A DNA stretch of 64,000 nucleotides from Mycobacterium sp. NS-7484. Its GTDB lineage: Bacteria > Actinomycetota > Actinomycetes > Mycobacteriales > Mycobacteriaceae. How positions within the stretch are numbered: the stretch's first letter is position 1; each line of letters opens with the position of its first letter. A program made the translations under genes and the position numbers. Below the pieces are notes generated by a model. The model was given only the letters and a program-made list of their open reading frames with translations, ran no database searches and had not been told where the DNA came from. Positions 1 through 8,689 of this stretch are shown piece after piece. The stretch covers positions 124,001 through 188,000 of the forward strand of contig NZ_MBEJ01000018.1 in the NCBI RefSeq assembly GCF_001953975.1. The letters are read 5' to 3'.

Positions 1-505
1 CGGCGACCGGGGCCTGATCGGTCTCGGGGAGTTCGGCGGTGTGCTCGCCGACCGGCAGCACGTCGCCCGGTCGCAGCGGCGCCGGTCCGATCGCCGACAT
101 CACGTCATAGCTGCGTGAGCCGAGAACGGGTTCGACGGCGATGCCGCCGCGCACCGCGAGGTAGCTGCGCAGCCCGGAGTGCGGGGCGCCCAGCGAGATC
201 ACCTCGCCCTCACGCACGTGGTGAATGCTGTTGGTGCCGAACGGTATTCCGTTGACGGCCGGATCGGTGTCGGCGCCGGTGACGGCGACCGTCACGTCCC
301 CGCCGCGCACGCGGGCCGAGAACCCGCCGAACATCACCTCGATGGTGGCGTGCTCACCGGGATTGGCCACCAGGCGGTTGGCCAGGGTGTGCGCCCGGCG
401 GTCGGCGGCGCCCGAGCGGGTGACGCCGAGGTGGGCCTGGCCGGGGCGGCCGAGGTCTTCGACGAGGGCCAGTGGGCCGGTCCGCAGTACTTCCAGTGTG
501 GTCAT
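1..505 (-). CDS. pxpC: 5-oxoprolinase subunit C (biotin-dependent carboxyltransferase family), 3' part outside window
   Basis: The first 168 residues are present and the gene runs off the left edge. The N-terminus ([20 protein letters not shown]) and the following [12 protein letters not shown] segment are typical of PxpC/KipA/urea-amidolyase subunit 2 proteins. PxpC works with PxpB and PxpA in ATP-dependent opening of 5-oxoproline to glutamate in the cytoplasm. The ATG at 505 follows an AGGAGG-like site and lies 17 bp after the pxpB stop, so the two are one operon. pxpA is not visible and may lie further left. Confidence 0.9.
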   Translation of the reverse strand, partial: MTTLEVLRTGPLALVEDLGRPGQAHLGVTRSGAADRRAHTLANRLVANPGEHATIEVMFGGFSARVRGGDVTVAVTGADTDPAVNGIPFGTNSIHHVREGEVISLGAPHSGLRSYLAVRGGIAVEPVLGSRSYDVMSAIGPAPLRPGDVLPVGEHTAELPETDQAPVA

Positions 506-522
506 GGTGTCCTCCTCGACGG

Positions 523-1197
523 CTAGCCGATGGCCCGGAACTGCACCCACGTGCCCGGGGTGAGCAGCGCGGGTTGGTCGCGATGAACGTCGAACAGGAC
601 CGCGTCGGTGCGTCCGATCAATTGCCAGCCGCCGGGGGACTGGCGCGGGTAGATGCCGCTGAACTCACCGGCCAGCGCCACCGCGCCGGCGGGCACGCTG
701 GTGCGCGGCTCGGCGCGACGCGGCACCTGCAGCCGTTCGTCACCGCCGACGAGGTAGCCGAATCCCGGTGCGAAACCCATGAATCCGACCTGCCACGGAC
801 TGCCGGTGTGGGCGGCGATGACCTGTGCCGGGGTCAGCCCGGTCAGAGTCGCCACCTCGTGCAGATCGTCACCGTCGTACACCACGTCGATGGTGACGTC
901 CGCCCGTCCACCGGCCGGGCGGACGGGAGCCGCGCCCGGTTGCAGCCGCAGCTTGCTCAGCCGTTGGCGGGTGGGCGCCTGGTAGCGCGGATCGGCCAGT
1001 TTGATCAAGATCGTGCGCGAGGCGGGCACGATATCGACCACACCGAGAAGTTGGGCCGCCGACAGCGTCGCGGTCCACGCCAGAACATCGGCAGTGCTGT
1101 TGAACTCGAGCAGCAGAGCCTGATCGCCATAATCGCGGGCGGTGCCTGGGTCCAGGCTGGGTCCCGCCGCGTCCATCACCTCTGATGTCACACTCAT
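523..1197 (-). CDS. pxpB: 5-oxoprolinase subunit B (KipI / allophanate hydrolase subunit 1 family)
   Basis: A 224-residue protein of the PxpB/KipI family, with the early [12 protein letters not shown] motif, the central GFAPGFGYL motif and the C-terminal [11 protein letters not shown] motif. It pairs with PxpC in the 5-oxoprolinase complex. Two ATG starts are possible: 1197, used here, and 1176, which has the better ribosome site (AGAGG). The shorter form starts closer to the conserved RDYGD. A perfect 18-bp palindrome lies just upstream (1205-1222), so the promoter is probably there rather than in the yhhQ transcript. Confidence 0.9.
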   Translation of the reverse strand: MSVTSEVMDAAGPSLDPGTARDYGDQALLLEFNSTADVLAWTATLSAAQLLGVVDIVPASRTILIKLADPRYQAPTRQRLSKLRLQPGAAPVRPAGGRADVTIDVVYDGDDLHEVATLTGLTPAQVIAAHTGSPWQVGFMGFAPGFGYLVGGDERLQVPRRAEPRTSVPAGAVALAGEFSGIYPRQSPGGWQLIGRTDAVLFDVHRDQPALLTPGTWVQFRAIG

Positions 1198-1204
1198 GAC
1201 CTGA

Positions 1205-1222
1205 AGCTACCCGCGGGTAGCT
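1205..1222. promoter_or_regulatory. perfect 18-bp palindrome upstream of pxpB
   Basis: AGCTACCCG is followed directly by its reverse complement CGGGTAGCT, 8 bp before the pxpB start codon at 1197. A perfect palindrome of this size beside a start codon suggests a repressor operator. The cognate regulator is not in the window. A related GCTAC/GTAGC inverted repeat occurs at 8610-8632. Confidence 0.55.
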
Positions 1223-1271
1223 AAGAATGCTCCGGCTCTGTGAACCTTGCCAGAGGTGCCTTACCGAAGCC

Positions 1272-1973
1272 TCACACGGCGGCCTGATATGTCGGCTCTC
1301 GGCGCTTGATGACGGCGATGACACGGTAGGTGATCGGCAGCATGATCACCTCGATTGCGGTCTTGTAGATCCAGCCCAGTGCGGCGTAGGTGACGAAGTC
1401 CCCGAAGGTGTTGATGCCGATCGCGCTGGCCGCGATGGCGCAGAACACCAGGGTGTCGCCGAGCTGCCCGGCGAATGTGGAACCGACCAGGCGGGCCCAC
1501 AGGTGTTTCTCCTTGGTCCGCTCTTTGATGGCGACCACCACCCAGGCGTTGATGGTCTGCCCGACGATGAACCCGGCCAGCCCCGCCACGATCAGTTGGG
1601 TGTAGGCATGCACGACGTTCTCGAAGTGCTCCTGGTTGGTGTAGAAGTCCGCCGCAGGCAGATAGATGGTCACCCAGAAGGCCAAGGCGGCCAGCGCGTT
1701 CATCGAGAACCCGAGGAAGATGGCGCGGCGGGCGGCCTTGAACCCGTACACCTCGGACAGCACATCGCCGATCACGTAGGTCAGCGGGAAGACGATGAAG
1801 CCGCCGTCGGTGATGATCGACCAGTTGCCGATGATCGGGCCGAAGGCCACGCCCTTGGTGGCGGTGACGTTGGAGATGATCACCAGCGCCGTGAACACGG
1901 CGACGAGCACCGGATAGTAGGCCGAGCCGACGATGGCGGTGCCGCGGTGCTCGTGTTCTCCGGTGTCGGTCAC
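1272..1973 (-). CDS. yhhQ: queuosine precursor transporter, VUT/YhhQ family
   Basis: A 233-residue inner-membrane protein with about six hydrophobic segments and the family signatures FPLTYVIGDVLSEVYGF, GQTINAW and GQLGDTLVF. YhhQ-family proteins import queuine precursors (7-deazaguanines) for tRNA modification. The start is GTG at 1973, 12 bp after the stop of the siderophore-binding protein gene, so the two are probably cotranscribed. That is an odd pairing of tRNA-precursor and iron uptake. No clear ribosome site is visible, which suggests coupling. The substrate is inferred from the family. Confidence 0.88.
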   Translation of the reverse strand: MTDTGEHEHRGTAIVGSAYYPVLVAVFTALVIISNVTATKGVAFGPIIGNWSIITDGGFIVFPLTYVIGDVLSEVYGFKAARRAIFLGFSMNALAALAFWVTIYLPAADFYTNQEHFENVVHAYTQLIVAGLAGFIVGQTINAWVVVAIKERTKEKHLWARLVGSTFAGQLGDTLVFCAIAASAIGINTFGDFVTYAALGWIYKTAIEVIMLPITYRVIAVIKRREPTYQAAV

Positions 1974-1985
1974 CGGGCCATTTTG

Positions 1986-2936
1986 TCAGGCCAGTGTCTG
2001 GTTCAGCAGGGTCGGTAGCTGGTCGGCCACCAACGGATACGACAGCGGCGAGGCGAACGCGATGGCCCCGGCCAGTTCTTTGGGGGTGAACACATGCCGA
2101 TTGCGGGTGCTTGCCTTGAGCCCGGCGATCACCGGATCGGCTAACAGGGCGTCGCGCTCCTGGTCGCTCTCGGTGGTCCAGATCAACACATCGGCGGCGT
2201 CGAGCACCGAGGCGATGTCGTCACGCGCAATCAGGTCGGGCGTCTCGGGGACGGTAAAGCCCATCTGGCTGAGAAATTCGGTGCGCCACCCGGTTCGGGA
2301 CTGCACGCTGTCGCGGAACAGCGTGCCGCCCAACAACAGGACTTTCTTTCCGGTGAACTGTGGGTTGTTGGTCGCGACGGCCTTGAACTTGTCGTCCACA
2401 CCGGCGATCAGCCCGCTCATCGCGTCGTTCTGAAACACCGCCTGCCCGACGAGGGTGGCCTGATCACGCCACGGTTCGAAGAAGGCGTCCGGCCCGGACT
2501 GCGCGATCGTCGGCGCGATCTCGGACAGCTTGGCGTAGGTGTCGGCATCCAGGCCGGCGTTGGTGGCCACGATGAGGTCGGGATTGAGGTTGGCGATCTT
2601 GTCGACCTGGATGCCGTCGGTCAGATCGAGCACGGCGGGTTGGGCGCCGCCGAGTCTCGGTTGCGCCCAGGGCCACACGGCGAACGGTTCGCCGCCGAAC
2701 CACTCGGTGGTGGCGATCGGGACGACGCCGAGGGCCAGCAGGTCGTCCTGTTCGGTGAACCCGGCACTGACCACCCGTTGCGGCGGGCCGGGGATGGTGG
2801 TCTCGCCGAAGAGGTGACGGACCGTCGTCGAACCGTCTTTGGCGACTTCGCCCGGCTTTTGCGTGCTACAGGCGGCGACGAGCGCCATCGTGGCGGTGAC
2901 CGTGAGAAATCCTCGCCGTGACCAAGTTGTCGGCAC
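1986..2936 (-). CDS. iron-siderophore ABC transporter substrate-binding Tat lipoprotein (FecB/FepB-like)
   Basis: A 316-residue protein whose N-terminus combines a twin-arginine motif (SRRGFLTV) with a lipobox (LVAAC), so it should be Tat-exported and lipid-anchored. The body has the periplasmic-binding-protein fold typical of Fe3+-siderophore receptors: RVVSAGFTEQDDLLALG near residue 55, NPDLIVATNAG, and DDIASVLDAADVLIWTT. No permease or ATPase is adjacent, so it must use partners elsewhere. The start is GTG at 2936. I see no convincing IdeR box upstream. Cobalamin or another chelate could be the ligand instead. Confidence 0.85.
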   Translation of the reverse strand: MPTTWSRRGFLTVTATMALVAACSTQKPGEVAKDGSTTVRHLFGETTIPGPPQRVVSAGFTEQDDLLALGVVPIATTEWFGGEPFAVWPWAQPRLGGAQPAVLDLTDGIQVDKIANLNPDLIVATNAGLDADTYAKLSEIAPTIAQSGPDAFFEPWRDQATLVGQAVFQNDAMSGLIAGVDDKFKAVATNNPQFTGKKVLLLGGTLFRDSVQSRTGWRTEFLSQMGFTVPETPDLIARDDIASVLDAADVLIWTTESDQERDALLADPVIAGLKASTRNRHVFTPKELAGAIAFASPLSYPLVADQLPTLLNQTLA

Positions 2937-3046
2937 TTAGCCAGGGTAACCGCTACCCCGTGGTGAAACCGCCGAACAAGACCGTGGCCGACCCGAGTGT
3001 CGATTGCGCTCCGCGAGAATCGAACTCGGATGCCGTTGGCCGGATA

Positions 3047-3469
3047 TCAGGCGACGCTGATCGTGACGTCGATGTTGCCGCGGGTCGCCTTCGAGTACGG
3101 GCAGACCTGGTGTGCGTCATCGGCGATCGCCTGAGCTGTCTCGCGATCGATTCCGGGGATGGTGACGTTCAGCCGCGCCCGCAGTGAGAACGCGCCGTCG
3201 GCATTGAGCAGATCTACCTCGGCGTCCACGGCAGTCTCGGCGGGCAGCTTCACGTTGTGCTTTCCTGCCGTCAGGCCCATGGCGCTAAGGAAACATGCCG
3301 ACCAGCCGGCCGCGAACAACTGCTCGGGATTGGTGCCGGAGCCGTTGCCGCCCGGCGGGGTCAGCTGAATGTCGAGGTTGCCATCGGAGCTGTAGGCCTC
3401 ACCCTGTCGGCCACCGGTGGTGTGGGTTTGAGCGGTGTACATGACGTTGTCGGTCTGGGTAGTGGTCAC
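3047..3469 (-). CDS. ohr: organic hydroperoxide resistance protein Ohr (OsmC family peroxiredoxin)
   Basis: A 140-residue Ohr-type thiol peroxidase that reduces organic hydroperoxides in the cytoplasm. Hallmarks are YTAQTHTTGGRQG near the start, TNPEQLFAAGWSACFL with the peroxidatic Cys, and HQVCPYSKATRGNIDV with the resolving Cys. GTG at 3469 is chosen because AGGGAG lies six bases before it; the in-frame ATG at 3484 has no such site. An OhrR-like MarR is encoded far away at 61029-61538, not beside ohr, and no OhrR-type palindrome is visible here. Confidence 0.93.
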   Translation of the reverse strand: MTTTQTDNVMYTAQTHTTGGRQGEAYSSDGNLDIQLTPPGGNGSGTNPEQLFAAGWSACFLSAMGLTAGKHNVKLPAETAVDAEVDLLNADGAFSLRARLNVTIPGIDRETAQAIADDAHQVCPYSKATRGNIDVTISVA

Positions 3470-3542
3470 TGCGGTCTCCCTCATCTGGGTGTCGCGTCCA
3501 AGCGGATGCGTTAGAGAGAACGCCCGAAGGTGCCGATTCAAT

Positions 3543-5513
3543 TCACGGACAGGCCGTGGCCGCCGTCTCAGGGACCACCAGCACCGGTGTGGTGGCATGC
3601 GCGACGACGGCGCCGGCCACACTGCCTTCGAGGTGGCCCAACAAGCCGCTGCGCCGGTGCGGTCCGACCACGATGAGGCTCGCGTTGTGGTCACGGGCGG
3701 TCGCGACGATGCCCTTCCAGATGGGGGCGGCCTCGACGGCCACGCTGCGCGCCGAGAATCCGGCCCGAGCGGCGATCGAGGCGCCGTGGGCGGCTGTCTG
3801 CTCGGCGGCGCGACGGACCTCGGTGGCCTGATCGGCGTCGAAATGCGTTGGCTCGCTTGGGGTAAACCCGACGTCGACGGGCTGCCACGCGCAGACCACG
3901 AGTGCGTCGCGTCCGGCCGGTAGTTCGGTGGCGGCCTGTTCGATCGCGCACCCGGCGCGGGCCGAACCGTCATAGGCAAGCAGCACCGGACCTCCGGCCG
4001 AGGTTTCGCGGGGCGGCGGCGTCACTAAGGGGCGTGCGCGCTCGGGGACGGCCGGTGCCGGCAGATTGGGCCGGAGCCGGGCCAGCAGTGGCGGTGAATA
4101 CCAGGCCGGGGATTCGCCGTCGAGGAACGTGTCGAGGTCAGGTTGCTGCGGCCGAGCTCCACTGAGCGCGTAGACGACCACGCCGAAAATGGCGCCGCCG
4201 ACCGCCAACCCGAATCCGATCCACAGTGCGTCGACGGCGCCCGCGGTGAGTCCACCGGCAGCGTTGGCGGCGAAATACGCGAAGATCGGCGCCACCATGA
4301 AGGCGGCCACCGCGCGCAGCAACTCGATGATCGCGAAGACCCGCTGCAGGCTGTTGGACTGCAATGAGAAACCGGCGACGAACAGGGCCGGGGCCACGGT
4401 GGCGCCCAGGGCCAGACCGGTCAGCGCCGCGCCGAGCAGAGCCAGCGGCCGGTTGCCGGGCAGGGCGAGCAGCAACACCAGAATCCCGGCGGCCAGCAGT
4501 CCCATGCCGACCAGGGGTAGGTAGTGCGTCGCGCGGCGGGTGATGACGAATCCGAACACGAAGGCCATCACGACAGCGCCGGCGAGCTCGGGCAGATACA
4601 GCAGCCCGACCTGCACCGGGCTGTAGGTCTGCATGAAGACCTGGGCCGTCAGCGCGGTGGCCGCGACCGACGCGGCGGCCGCGAACAGCGCGACGCCCAC
4701 GCCGGCGACCGGGATGGAACTGGTGAGCATGGTGCGGATGGTCAGCAGCGGCCGGCGGGCCCGGAACTGGTAGACCATCAACACCACGATCAGCGCCAGG
4801 CCGCCGAGCATCGGTGCCCAGGCCGCCGGGTCGGTGAAATCGTGGCTGGTGAGTTGCGCGGCACCGATGAACGCCGCGGCGCAACCGACCGAGGCCAGGC
4901 CGATGGCCTTGAGGTCCCGCGGGGCGTCGAGATCGGCCGGCGGCGCGTCCTCGAACGTCAGGGCCGCCATGACCAGAGCCGTCACCGCGATGGCGGCGAT
5001 GATCCAGAACAACGGCCGCCATGCCTGCGCCTCGGCCTGCAGACCGCCGATGAACGGTCCCAGGGCGACCGCCCCGAACACGCACATGTTCATGATCACG
5101 GCGGTGTAGCGCAGCTTGTCGCGCGGGAAGCCGATGGTCAGCGACGGCGCTGCGGCGATCAGCAGCATGCTGGTGGACAGCCCCTGCAGCACGTGACCGC
5201 TGACGAACATGACCCCGTTCTGCGCGGCGGCGGCCAGCACCGACCCGAGGACCAGCACGACCGCATACGCCAACAGCATCCGGCGCTGAGGCAGATGCTG
5301 GGCGAACTGGACGGCCAGCACCGTGCCCACCGCATAGGCCGCGTTGCCCAAGCCGAAGCCCAGGCTCATCGCCTGGGCCGACATGTGCAGTTCGGAGGAG
5401 ATGACCGGCACCAGCGGCTCCACCGCCGCCGAGAGCGCCAGATAGGGGATCAGCGCCAGGCTGACCATGGCGGCCGCGGCGGGGTAGCGGCCGGCGAGTG
5501 GTCCTTGACGCAT
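3543..5513 (-). CDS. MFS transporter with C-terminal universal stress protein domain
   Basis: A 656-residue fusion. Residues 1 to about 465 form a 12-14-helix DHA-type MFS permease (PLVPVISSELHMS near the start, then a run of hydrophobic helices). After a proline-rich linker, residues about 507-656 form a complete UspA domain with the nucleotide-binding pattern GPHRRSGLLGHLEGS and a terminal PVLVV strand. A cytosolic ATP-sensing domain may gate transport; this is inferred. The substrate is unknown. The gene stands alone, with a GGGCAC-AC-GTGCCC repeat at 5592-5605 upstream. Confidence 0.9.
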   Translation of the reverse strand: MRQGPLAGRYPAAAAMVSLALIPYLALSAAVEPLVPVISSELHMSAQAMSLGFGLGNAAYAVGTVLAVQFAQHLPQRRMLLAYAVVLVLGSVLAAAAQNGVMFVSGHVLQGLSTSMLLIAAAPSLTIGFPRDKLRYTAVIMNMCVFGAVALGPFIGGLQAEAQAWRPLFWIIAAIAVTALVMAALTFEDAPPADLDAPRDLKAIGLASVGCAAAFIGAAQLTSHDFTDPAAWAPMLGGLALIVVLMVYQFRARRPLLTIRTMLTSSIPVAGVGVALFAAAASVAATALTAQVFMQTYSPVQVGLLYLPELAGAVVMAFVFGFVITRRATHYLPLVGMGLLAAGILVLLLALPGNRPLALLGAALTGLALGATVAPALFVAGFSLQSNSLQRVFAIIELLRAVAAFMVAPIFAYFAANAAGGLTAGAVDALWIGFGLAVGGAIFGVVVYALSGARPQQPDLDTFLDGESPAWYSPPLLARLRPNLPAPAVPERARPLVTPPPRETSAGGPVLLAYDGSARAGCAIEQAATELPAGRDALVVCAWQPVDVGFTPSEPTHFDADQATEVRRAAEQTAAHGASIAARAGFSARSVAVEAAPIWKGIVATARDHNASLIVVGPHRRSGLLGHLEGSVAGAVVAHATTPVLVVPETAATACP

Positions 5514-5591
5514 CAGCGCCGCCCGTCGCTGTCCGTCGGATACGCGTCGCTCGGGAAGGCGGTCTGAGGGCAGTCAGTTAACGGGTTCGGT

Positions 5592-5605
5592 GGGCACACG
5601 TGCCC
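5592..5605. promoter_or_regulatory. inverted repeat GGGCAC-AC-GTGCCC
   Basis: Perfect 6-bp arms around two bases, about 80 bp upstream of the MFS-Usp start and about 55 bp beyond the alcohol dehydrogenase stop. It could be an operator for the MFS-Usp gene or a weak terminator for the operon ending at 5662. No T-run follows. Confidence 0.35.
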
Positions 5606-5661
5606 GTGAAAGTGCCCACAATGCGGAATTCATTCCCAAATCAACGAAAGTGTGACGCGGG

Positions 5662-6687
5662 CTACGTCGTGAGCCGGATCTTGAGGTGGTCTCCGGACCG
5701 GGACATGGCGGCCGCGTAGCCCTCGGCCGCGTCGTCGAGTGGCAGGTTGTCGGTGAAGATGCCGTCGACGTCCATCCGGCCGGCCTGCAGCAGGGGGACG
5801 AGTTCCGGCCAGGTCTGCTGCACCGGCGCGGTGGTGAGCCGGACGGTCAGGCTGCGGATCAGGCAGGCCAGTGCCGGCAGCGGGTAAGGCTGCAGATCGT
5901 GCACGCCGACGATCGAGACCGTGCCGCCGGCGCGCACCGCTTCGATCGAGTCGTTGAGGGAGGCGTCGGAGCCGACTGCGTCGATCACCGCATCGACGCC
6001 GGCGCCTCCGGTGGCCTCGCGAATCGCCTGCACCGCGGGCGGGGCGATCGCGATGGCGCCCCATTTCTCCGCGCGGGAACGCCTGGTCTCCACCGGGTCG
6101 ACCGCGAAAACCTGTGCGGCCCCGAGTGTCAGCGCGCTCCGCAGCGCGCACATGCCGACCGCGCCGAGCCCGACGATTGCCACCGAACCACCGATGGGGA
6201 TGTCGGCGTGTCTGGCGGCCGCCCATCCGGTGGCCAGGTTGTCGGTCAGCAGCAGGGCTTGCTCGGTGGTGATGCCGTCGGGGACGGCCAGCAGTTGGAA
6301 GTCGGCGGCGGGCACGGCGAGCAGTTCGGCCTGGGCGCCGCCGAGCGCACCGGAGCCGAAGATCTGCGGCCCGTGCACGCAGCGGATCGGGTCATGGGTG
6401 GCACACCCCGTGCATTTACCGCAACCGGCGACCGAGGACACCAGCACCCGGTCACCGGTGGTGAATCTGGTTACCTGCGAGCCGGTTTCGACGACAGTGC
6501 CGACGGCCTCGTGTCCCAGTGACACCGGCTCGACGATGGGGTAGTGGCCTTCGAGGAAGTGCAGGTCCGAACCGCAGATGGCGGTCGATTCCACTTTGAC
6601 GATGACGCCGTCCGGGCCGGGCAGTACCGGGTCCGGTCGGGTCTCGACGTGGATCGTGCCGGCGTGATCGACAACCACGGCGCGCAT
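5662..6687 (-). CDS. zinc-dependent alcohol dehydrogenase (MDR family)
   Basis: A 341-residue medium-chain dehydrogenase. Catalytic zinc ligands are Cys38 (CGSD) and His59 (GHE); structural zinc cysteines are 89, 92, 95 and 103 (GCGKCTGC...C). The NAD(P)-binding motif is GLGAVG. It would interconvert an alcohol and a ketone or aldehyde. ATG 6687 overlaps the stop of the oxygenase reading frame (TGATG) and follows AGGAGG, so it was translationally coupled to the Baeyer-Villiger gene. This fits an alcohol to ketone to ester sequence. The physiological substrate is not known. Confidence 0.9.
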   Translation of the reverse strand: MRAVVVDHAGTIHVETRPDPVLPGPDGVIVKVESTAICGSDLHFLEGHYPIVEPVSLGHEAVGTVVETGSQVTRFTTGDRVLVSSVAGCGKCTGCATHDPIRCVHGPQIFGSGALGGAQAELLAVPAADFQLLAVPDGITTEQALLLTDNLATGWAAARHADIPIGGSVAIVGLGAVGMCALRSALTLGAAQVFAVDPVETRRSRAEKWGAIAIAPPAVQAIREATGGAGVDAVIDAVGSDASLNDSIEAVRAGGTVSIVGVHDLQPYPLPALACLIRSLTVRLTTAPVQQTWPELVPLLQAGRMDVDGIFTDNLPLDDAAEGYAAAMSRSGDHLKIRLTT

Positions 6688-8603
6688 CAGGCCTCCTCTA
6701 CGGCAAAGTCGGACCAGACGGGTTGATCGATGGCGGAACGGTATTCGCTCAGCCGCCACGGGCTGACGGTGTGGATCTCACCGTCAGCGTTCTTGAAATA
6801 GGAGTGTGTGATCGACGGGTGTGCCCACACGGTTTGGCGGATCTGCTCTTGGGAGCGCTGGTGCCACTCTTTCGTCGGCTCGGGTAGCGGTTCCATGGTC
6901 TTGGCGCGCGTGGTGATGAGATGTTCCAGGCACTGGTTGATGTAGCGCATCTGCAGTTCCGAGTTGAGGATCAGGCTGCCGCCGTGCGCCAGGTGGGTCC
7001 CGGGCCCGTAGGTCATGAAGAAGTTCGGGAAGCCCGGCACGGTGATCCCGCGGTAGGCGTACGGACGCTGCCCCCACACGTCGTGCAGGTCGACACCGTC
7101 GCGCCCGGTGATCGTCATCGGAAACAGCACCTCGGTGGCACGAAAACCCGTGGCGTACACGATGATATCGACGTCATAGCTCTGTCCATCGGCGGTGACG
7201 ACGCCGGTGGGGGTGATGCGTTCGATCGGGGTGCGCACCAGATCGACGTTGTCGCGTTTGAGGGTGGCCAGCCAGCTGCCGTTGTCCTGCAGTGTGCGCT
7301 TGCCGGTGGCCGGGTAATCGGGCAGCACCTTGGCCAGTAGCTCGGGATCGTCACCGACCTGGGTGGTGATCCAGTCCGTGAACATGATGCGGGCGATGGC
7401 GTTGATCTCGCTGACCGCGTTCCCGTGGTCGTCCTAGTCGGGGTCGACCCGCGCGGCATCCAGGCCCTTGTCGGCTCCGGGCCACAGCAGCAGGAACCGG
7501 TACCACCGGCCGTAATAGGGAAGGTGTTCCATCGCCCAGCGCACGCCGTCGGCGACGGGTTCGTGGTACATCGGGTTGGGGAACATCCACTGCGCGGTGC
7601 GCTGGAAAACCGTCAGGTGCGCGACCTTGTCGGCGATGGCCGGGGCGATCTGGAAGCCGCTGGCGCCCGCCCCGATGAGCGCGACCCGTTTGCCGGTGAC
7701 GTCGACGCTGTGGTCCCATGCGGCGGAGTGAAAGGCCGGGCCCGCAAAGGTTTCCGCGCCGGGGAACTCGGGGATCTGCGGACGGTTGAGCTGGCCGACG
7801 GCGGTGATGACGGCGTTGGCGTGCAGCGTCTCGGTTCCGGTCGCCGATTGCACCGTGACATCCCAGTGGTCGGTGTTCCAGGTGGCCGAAACGACTTCGG
7901 TGTTCCAGCGAATGTTCGGTTCCAGTTCGTGGCGGTCCACCACATCTTGGAAGTACTGACGTAGCTCGGGCTGCTCGGCGAAGAAGTGGTCCCAGTGGTT
8001 GCTGGGTTCGAAGCTGTAGCAATAGAAGTGGTTGGCAACATCGACACGGGCGCCGGGATAGCTGTTCTCCCACCAGGTTCCACCCGGGCCGGCATTTTTT
8101 TCCACGATCGTGAAGTCGATGCCGGCCTGCTTGAGCCGGACCCCGGCCAACACGCCGGATTCTCCGCAGCCGATCACGATGACGTGAAAATTTTCTGCGT
8201 CGTCGAGCGTGTTGGGCCGGCGCGGGTCGACCCCCTCGAGGTCGAGTTCTTCGAGCATCAGCGGCACGTTGTCGTCGTCGACCGGCTCACAGGCCGCCCA
8301 GTCGAGCATCTCGCGGACCAGTTCCGCGGGTGGGGGATCCGGGACCGGACAGCCACGATCGCGGTAGTCGGCGATCACCGGCAACGCCACTTCACGGACC
8401 CGGGCCTTGTCCTCCTCGCTCATGAAGCCCTGGACCTCGTTGAGGAACAGCCCGGCCTGTTTGAAGTCGCGGATGTAACGCGGGTCGCCGGTGATGTGCA
8501 CGAGCGAGAGCAATAGCGTCGGGATGCTGACCTGCTCCAATGCCGCCGCGATCTCGGCATCGGACGTGGTGAACGGTTGGCCGACGTGGAAGCTCCGGGT
8601 CAC
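6687..8603 (-). pseudogene. Baeyer-Villiger monooxygenase (4-hydroxyacetophenone monooxygenase type) interrupted by an in-frame amber codon
   Basis: Two open segments (8603-7437 and 7433-6690) lie in the same frame, separated only by TAG at 7434-7436; together they would give 638 residues. Before the stop are an FAD motif (GCGESG), the BVMO fingerprint FAGPAFHSAAWD and an NADPH motif (GAGASG). After it are the DIIVYATGF motif and a normal C-terminus. The family usually reads VDPDW here, so TGG to TAG (W390) is the simplest change. Sequencing error or readthrough cannot be excluded. The 389-residue product would lack the C-terminal part of the FAD/NADPH fold. Confidence 0.85.
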
Positions 8604-8609
8604 GCGTCG

Positions 8610-8632
8610 TTACGCTACGCGGGGTAGCGTTA
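8610..8632. promoter_or_regulatory. inverted repeat upstream of the BVMO-ADH operon
   Basis: TTACGCTAC, five bases, GTAGCGTTA (9-bp arms with one mismatch), ending 7 bp before the BVMO start codon and about 57 bp past the RclA-like stop. It is likely the operator of the oxygenase/dehydrogenase operon. No local regulator gene is adjacent. Confidence 0.5.
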
Positions 8633-8689
8633 TGGGGCAAGAGGTGCCAGTTGCGGCGGCGCGACGGCGGCCGACTATCTGGCTGCGGT

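Noticed and set aside
2930..2960. Possible IdeR iron box upstream of the siderophore-binding protein
   Set aside because: TTAGCCAGGGTAACC resembles the box only with a deletion and several mismatches, and the GGGTA/TACCC symmetry is off-centre.
3014..3028. T-arm-like stem-loop (CGAG, 7-base loop resembling TTCGATT, CTCG on the minus strand), as in a tRNA 3' end
   Set aside because: No matching acceptor 5' strand, D-arm or anticodon arm is present upstream, where the ohr 3' end lies. At most a fragment; probably chance.
4524..5567. 347-codon plus-strand frame opposite the MFS-Usp gene
   Set aside because: Arg/Gly/His-rich composition and complete overlap with a well-supported transporter gene mark it as a shadow.
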